From Leishmania martiniquensis (taxonomy: Eukaryota; Euglenozoa; Kinetoplastea; Trypanosomatida; Trypanosomatidae), in assembly GCF_017916325.1 (NCBI RefSeq), contig NC_090150.1, positions 2,501 through 66,500 on the forward strand: DNA of 64,000 bases. Reading direction: 5' to 3'. Below, one piece after another: positions 60,067-64,000 of the stretch; the stretch's first letter is position 1; each line of letters begins with the position of its first letter. The position numbers were made by a program, and so were the translations under genes. The notes beneath the pieces were generated by a model, which was not told the origin of the DNA, ran no database searches, and was given only the letters and a program-made list of their open reading frames with translations.

Positions 60067-62535
60067 TTAGATGCAATATTCGGCCTCTTCGTCAGACACC
60101 TCCTCCAGCACTGCGCGCACCTTTCGGCCGGGGACAAAGCGCACGTGAATGCCGAGGCTGTCGGTGGCAGCAGCGCTCTTGACGTTCTCCTGAGACGGGG
60201 CGACTGCCGGCACGGCCGCCATAGTGGCGATGGAAGGCTTGGCCCCGCTCTGGGACGGCGCAGCACTAGCCGTGGTAAGCGGGACAGTAGCCTGGTCACG
60301 ATGCCGGGCTGGTGCCACGTCCACGGTCGCTCCCGAGCCACCAGAAGCGATGTAGACAAATGTGTTCTTCTCAGCGCAGTAAAGCAGCACCGCGCCGGAG
60401 TCCGCTTCCGCGGCGCATGAGCTCTTGAAGTGATTCTTCATGATGGGAGCGCGGCGCTGCGATTGCGATAGGCTGCCGCCTGTCGCCCGTGACACCTGGC
60501 ACACCGTCGCCGCCGGTTTGCGTTTCGCCTCCGTTGCCAGCCGCGTCGGTGTTGGCGAGGATGTGCTGACCTCCATGCTCTTCACTTCTGTGCTCATGAG
60601 GACTGGATGGCTGTTCAGCGCGGTCACGACAGAGCGGCCGCCCTCAGGGTGGAAAATTACCATCGGCGCTGTCGAGCTCTTCGCAGCGGCGGAGGCCGCC
60701 TCAGGAGGAGAGATGATGGGTGCCCCTGCTTTCGGTGCAGCTGTGCTGCCAACAGATGGCCTACCGCCCGGCGCTGCCACCGTGACATCCTCGCAAGCCG
60801 GCTGCAGCCAGCGCTCCACCGCCGCTGACCAGTCAAGGTCCCCTCCCAAGCTGGCGTCCTCCTCGTTACTGGAAGCGCCGCGCTGGCACATGAACCGGTC
60901 AAGGGGAATGGTGGTGTACGAGGCGCCGCCGATGCCGAGGTCTGACAAGATGGCATTGTAGTCCCCCGCACTGCTGTTGCACCCTTCCGTAGAGGGGGTG
61001 GTAGCAGTGGTGTGGCTAGCCAGAGATGAGGTGAGGGGGTGCATGCCGCCCTTTGTGGGAGCCCACAGGCTGTCGCCGATGGCGGTGCTGCTGCCGCCAC
61101 CGCTCCGACCGTTGCTTCCACTGTTCAGCGGGGGGTGGGTAACAGTTGCCGGTGCCGGTGCCGACGCCACGAAGTCACGCTGGGGAAGCTGCGTCGCAGC
61201 ACCACTGTTGTTGGTCATCGTCGTGGAAGGCTGACGGCTAAGTGCACCGCTGTCGCTGCTGCCTGGAATCGACCTCGTTGAATGACGTGGTGAAGAGGCT
61301 GCGGCAACACCCCCAACCGCCGCGGCGCCCTGAGGATCTGCGTGTGGGTAGTTCATGACAGTGCCGGGTATAACGTAGCTGCCTGATTCCGAGAAGTGGG
61401 GCACGACAATCAGGCGAGGCTGCGTCGGCTGCTCAACGCCAGAGTTTTGCTGGCTGCTGCTCGCCGCTGCCTGGGAAGAGCTCAACAGTGCATCGGCTTC
61501 CTTCAGGAGGCCGTAGACGTACGGTGGTGTGGCCATCCCATCCGGCGCCGTCGCCAATGCATTGGTCGGGTGCCGCCCAGTGCCGTGTGCAATGGTGTTG
61601 CTACTCACGTGTCGCAGCGGCTGACGCTGGCGGCGCTCGGTATCCTCGCTGGGCAGCGCATCCGAAACGGTGACGCCGTTGGCCGGCCCCGTCACAGGGG
61701 GCAAGGCAGAGGAGCCCGACGCGGTTGGTGGTGGTGGCGGCGGCGGCGGCGGTAACTGCATACTATGCCGCAGGGTCGTGTACGAGGCAGTGCCCTGTAT
61801 AGCGGGAGCTACGTTGATGGTGTGCTGGTTATTATTGATGACGGAGAACGGGTGGTGACCCATTGCGGGAATGTAGTATGGCATCCCTGGCATCACCGCC
61901 GACATGCCGCTGTGCGCGAGGCTGCCGAAGTCACTGGAGAGACCAAATGAAGGAGTCGTCGTAGGCAGGAGCAGCGGTGGGGGAACAGCGAGGCCTAACG
62001 CGGACGGCGGCATCACCCCGTGCCCCGGCAGAGATGGCGGTGGTGGGGGTACCTGCTGGCGACGGTGGGGCAAGGCGCGCCCTCGGGTGGTAGAGGCGTC
62101 TCCTCTGACTGCGCTGCCGCTGCCAGGGGAGCCGAGGGTGTTTCCAGGCAACACCGAAGACAAATCAAAGCCGCTCTTCTTGGCCTTCCGCTTCGCTGCC
62201 GCGGTGGCTGATGTGATGGCAGATGGGTCGAGTGGTAGCTTCTGTACAGGCGCGTCATTGGGCTGCTCGTTTCCTGCGGCGGCTCTCGCATCCACGTGCT
62301 CCGAAAGGGGCGAGTCAGGTGCCGGCAACGCGGCCCCCGCAGATGCCACGGCGTCGGCAGTCATCGCATCTGCCTCTGGGGCCGCGTCCTTCGGCTGCGG
62401 CCGCAGCTCATCCTCTCCGTGGGCAAAAGCACACTTGTCACCGAACGGGCAGCCCTCCTCGCTGCGGAAGAACGTGCACATGGACGTCTTATACTTGGAG
62501 GGTTTCACGATGTCGTGCCGCCGGTTTTTCGTCAT
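60067..62535 (-). CDS. CCCH zinc-finger RNA-binding protein, large (ZC3H13-like)
   Basis: An 822-aa protein from the ATG at 62535 (MTKNRRHDIV). One CCCH finger has KYKTSMC at 14-20, C29, C35 and H39 (CX8CX5CX3H), identical in spacing and position to the small CCCH protein. The remaining 780 residues are low complexity: Pro runs (including nine prolines in a row), Ala/Ser/Thr-rich stretches and Asn/Gln patches, with no second folded domain evident. The extreme C-terminus has an acidic EEVSDEEAEYCI tail. The finger suggests binding to short U/A-rich motifs in mRNA; the disordered part may recruit effectors. The large size and order next to ZC3H12-like match recalled T. brucei ZC3H13. Confidence 0.93.
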   Translation of the reverse strand: MTKNRRHDIVKPSKYKTSMCTFFRSEEGCPFGDKCAFAHGEDELRPQPKDAAPEADAMTADAVASAGAALPAPDSPLSEHVDARAAAGNEQPNDAPVQKLPLDPSAITSATAAAKRKAKKSGFDLSSVLPGNTLGSPGSGSAVRGDASTTRGRALPHRRQQVPPPPPSLPGHGVMPPSALGLAVPPPLLLPTTTPSFGLSSDFGSLAHSGMSAVMPGMPYYIPAMGHHPFSVINNNQHTINVAPAIQGTASYTTLRHSMQLPPPPPPPPPTASGSSALPPVTGPANGVTVSDALPSEDTERRQRQPLRHVSSNTIAHGTGRHPTNALATAPDGMATPPYVYGLLKEADALLSSSQAAASSSQQNSGVEQPTQPRLIVVPHFSESGSYVIPGTVMNYPHADPQGAAAVGGVAAASSPRHSTRSIPGSSDSGALSRQPSTTMTNNSGAATQLPQRDFVASAPAPATVTHPPLNSGSNGRSGGGSSTAIGDSLWAPTKGGMHPLTSSLASHTTATTPSTEGCNSSAGDYNAILSDLGIGGASYTTIPLDRFMCQRGASSNEEDASLGGDLDWSAAVERWLQPACEDVTVAAPGGRPSVGSTAAPKAGAPIISPPEAASAAAKSSTAPMVIFHPEGGRSVVTALNSHPVLMSTEVKSMEVSTSSPTPTRLATEAKRKPAATVCQVSRATGGSLSQSQRRAPIMKNHFKSSCAAEADSGAVLLYCAEKNTFVYIASGGSGATVDVAPARHRDQATVPLTTASAAPSQSGAKPSIATMAAVPAVAPSQENVKSAAATDSLGIHVRFVPGRKVRAVLEEVSDEEAEYCI

Positions 62536-62536
62536 T

Positions 62537-62600
62537 CTGTGTGAGGGGGTGCCGTAATGTCGGTGGGTGTTGGGGGAGGGGAAGATGAGGAAGAGAATGC
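62537..62600 (-). promoter_or_regulatory. Predicted trans-splice acceptor next to the ATG of the large CCCH gene
   Basis: On the sense strand a pyrimidine tract (complement of about 62570-62595) is followed by no AG until CACAG, whose AG is at 62538-62537, one base before the ATG at 62535. If used, nearly the whole 5' UTR would be the spliced leader. Prediction only. Confidence 0.35.
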
Positions 62601-62656
62601 GGGTAATCAGCACTGCAGACACCTCCCCTCCCCCCCATATACACACTCCAACACAA

Positions 62657-62682
62657 AGCGTATATATATATATATATACGCT
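62657..62682. repeat. Perfect palindrome AGCG-(TA)9-CGCT
   Basis: A dinucleotide (TA)9 tract at 62661-62678 is flanked by AGCG and CGCT, which makes the whole 26 bp self-complementary. It lies upstream of the predicted splice acceptor of the large CCCH gene, so it would be outside the mature mRNA. Confidence 0.95.
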
Positions 62683-64000
62683 CACCAAATGGGAGACAGA
62701 GAGATTAGGGGGGAACAGAACAGGAGAAGGCGAAATATACAATCGATTTGGCCAAAAAGAGAAGTGCACGTGCGCAGACACAGACAGACAGACGGCAACG
62801 AATCACGGGCCCGAGGTCAACAACAGCCAACGACACTAATTTGAAAAAAAAGGCGGGGAGAGGCACCGTCGAGAAGTTGAGGAGAGTTCAGACAGAACAA
62901 CAAAGAATGAAGAGAGCGCCAAAAGAACAGGTTTTGGGCGTATGCCACCACCGTCTCACGTATGTGTGAAGAGGACAAGGGTAGTCACCCGCCACCGTGT
63001 GTCAGCGCGACCTCGCCGCGCTCCGTCTCTTCCTCAAAGAGAAAGAGAGGGGGGAGAAAAATGAGGTCGCGGTTGAGTGTGTGTGTGTGTAGACTCGCCA
63101 AACGAGAGCAAACCCACGCGCACACGGCGAAAGAGAAACGAGGACGCACGGCACACCACGAAAAAGGGGATAAGAGAGAAAGCGTGGGCAATGATGAGAC
63201 GCCGCGAACCCTACGCCACACAACAGAAACGCCGCTCCGGACTCCTTCAGCCGCCCCGAGCTGTGACGTGTACTGCGCCGGTACTTCAACCGGTCAGAGG
63301 GGCCAATTCAATGTACGCGCGCATACGACGTCAGTCCGTTCGCTTAGTCAAGCGGCACTTTGTCGAGCACTCTGCTGGTCAACACCGTCAGAGCAGCTGC
63401 GGATGCCGATGCCGACAGTCTCTACACTACTGCTAACCTTTTCCGCCTGCCTACCCGCTCCCTTTCTTCTTACCGGTACAGCGCAGAATCTTTTCTACCA
63501 AGGTGGGGGGAGGGGGGTGAATCGCGTGTGAGGGTGTACGTCAATGGAAGTGTGTACGGAGAGAGGAGGAGGAGGAGGAGTTAGAAGCAACGATGAGACG
63601 AGAGCGCAAGACGAGTAGAAAGGGAACACACAAAGAGGACGTGCGCGCACGCATTCATTCATGGTATGGGAGATAGCGCGACGGCTACTGAGCCTCTCCA
63701 CTCCATTTCTCGTGGGCCGCCATGAGTGCCGTGTGTGAGTGTATTTACGTGTCAAGTGAGCTCGGACGCGAAACGCAATCGGGATCGTATGAGGAGCGCT
63801 GCTGACACCTCCAACATCATCCCTGCCCTCGCGCCCCACCCAACTTGACAGCTGCAGCGTGTGCTGGCCGACGGCGAGTCGTGCTCAGCAGCAGTGATTG
63901 GCGCCAGCCGTCGATCTGCACCTGGAAGCGAGGGCAGGCACCCCCTCCCTCGAGCGCTCTCAATGCACACCAAGCACGGGGGAAAGGAGTCAAGACTGGG

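Larger units (their letters stand above)
62536..64000. other. Intergenic sequence to the window end
   Basis: Upstream of the large CCCH gene. It contains a 26-bp palindrome built on (TA)9 (62657-62682) and GA/CA-rich stretches. No gene start or end is recognisable; the neighbouring gene lies outside the window. Confidence 0.55.

Overview
The window is the left end of a trypanosomatid chromosome, almost certainly Leishmania or a close relative. It opens with CCCTAA telomere repeats. All 14 confidently called protein genes lie on the minus strand, so one polycistronic unit runs towards the telomere. No introns were needed for any call. Spacers are long, with purine-rich + strand tracts (pyrimidine-rich on the sense strand), as expected for trans-splicing and polyadenylation. 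From memory of published gene sets, the GDA1/CD39 nucleotidase and EIF4G1 sit near the start of Leishmania chromosome 15. EIF4G1, HslU1 and the ZC3H12/ZC3H13 pair are likewise close together on Trypanosoma brucei chromosome 5. Chromosome 15 is therefore the best guess; the species cannot be fixed from sequence alone.

Layout from the telomere inward (all minus strand): a type II membrane glycosyltransferase-like protein (1537-3387); an NTPDase (4270-5547); a LOG-family protein (6334-7332); NADH-cytochrome b5 reductase (9664-10563); the MIF4G scaffold EIF4G1 (17225-20275); an unknown 562-aa protein (21470-23158); a probable mitoribosomal mS23 (24181-25146); the HslU ATPase (26912-28357); an FMO-like flavoprotein (29888-31582); a transglutaminase-fold protein that seems to lack catalytic residues (32636-35044); an SLC25 carrier of the folate/nucleotide type (36242-37198); a Drs1/DDX27-like helicase (40622-42970); a small CCCH protein (52728-53360); an unknown 131-aa protein (57763-58158); and a large CCCH protein (60067-62535). 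A 102-aa ORF at 50281-50589 is only a speculative candidate.

The genes are not a single pathway. Two themes recur: mitochondrial function (HslU, mS23, carrier, cytochrome b5 reductase) and RNA or translation control (EIF4G1, Drs1-like helicase, two CCCH proteins).

The most striking non-genic feature is a set of three identical SIDER-like retroposon copies. A 465-bp core is shared by 8631-9095, 11866-12330 and 20745-21209. The first and third copies match over 570 bp as inverted repeats about 11.6 kb apart; the first two are direct repeats. A decayed relative lies at about 46540-47025. Very long gene-free stretches (10.6-17.2 kb and 43.0-52.7 kb) probably hold long UTRs. No tRNA, rRNA, CRISPR or strand switch was seen.
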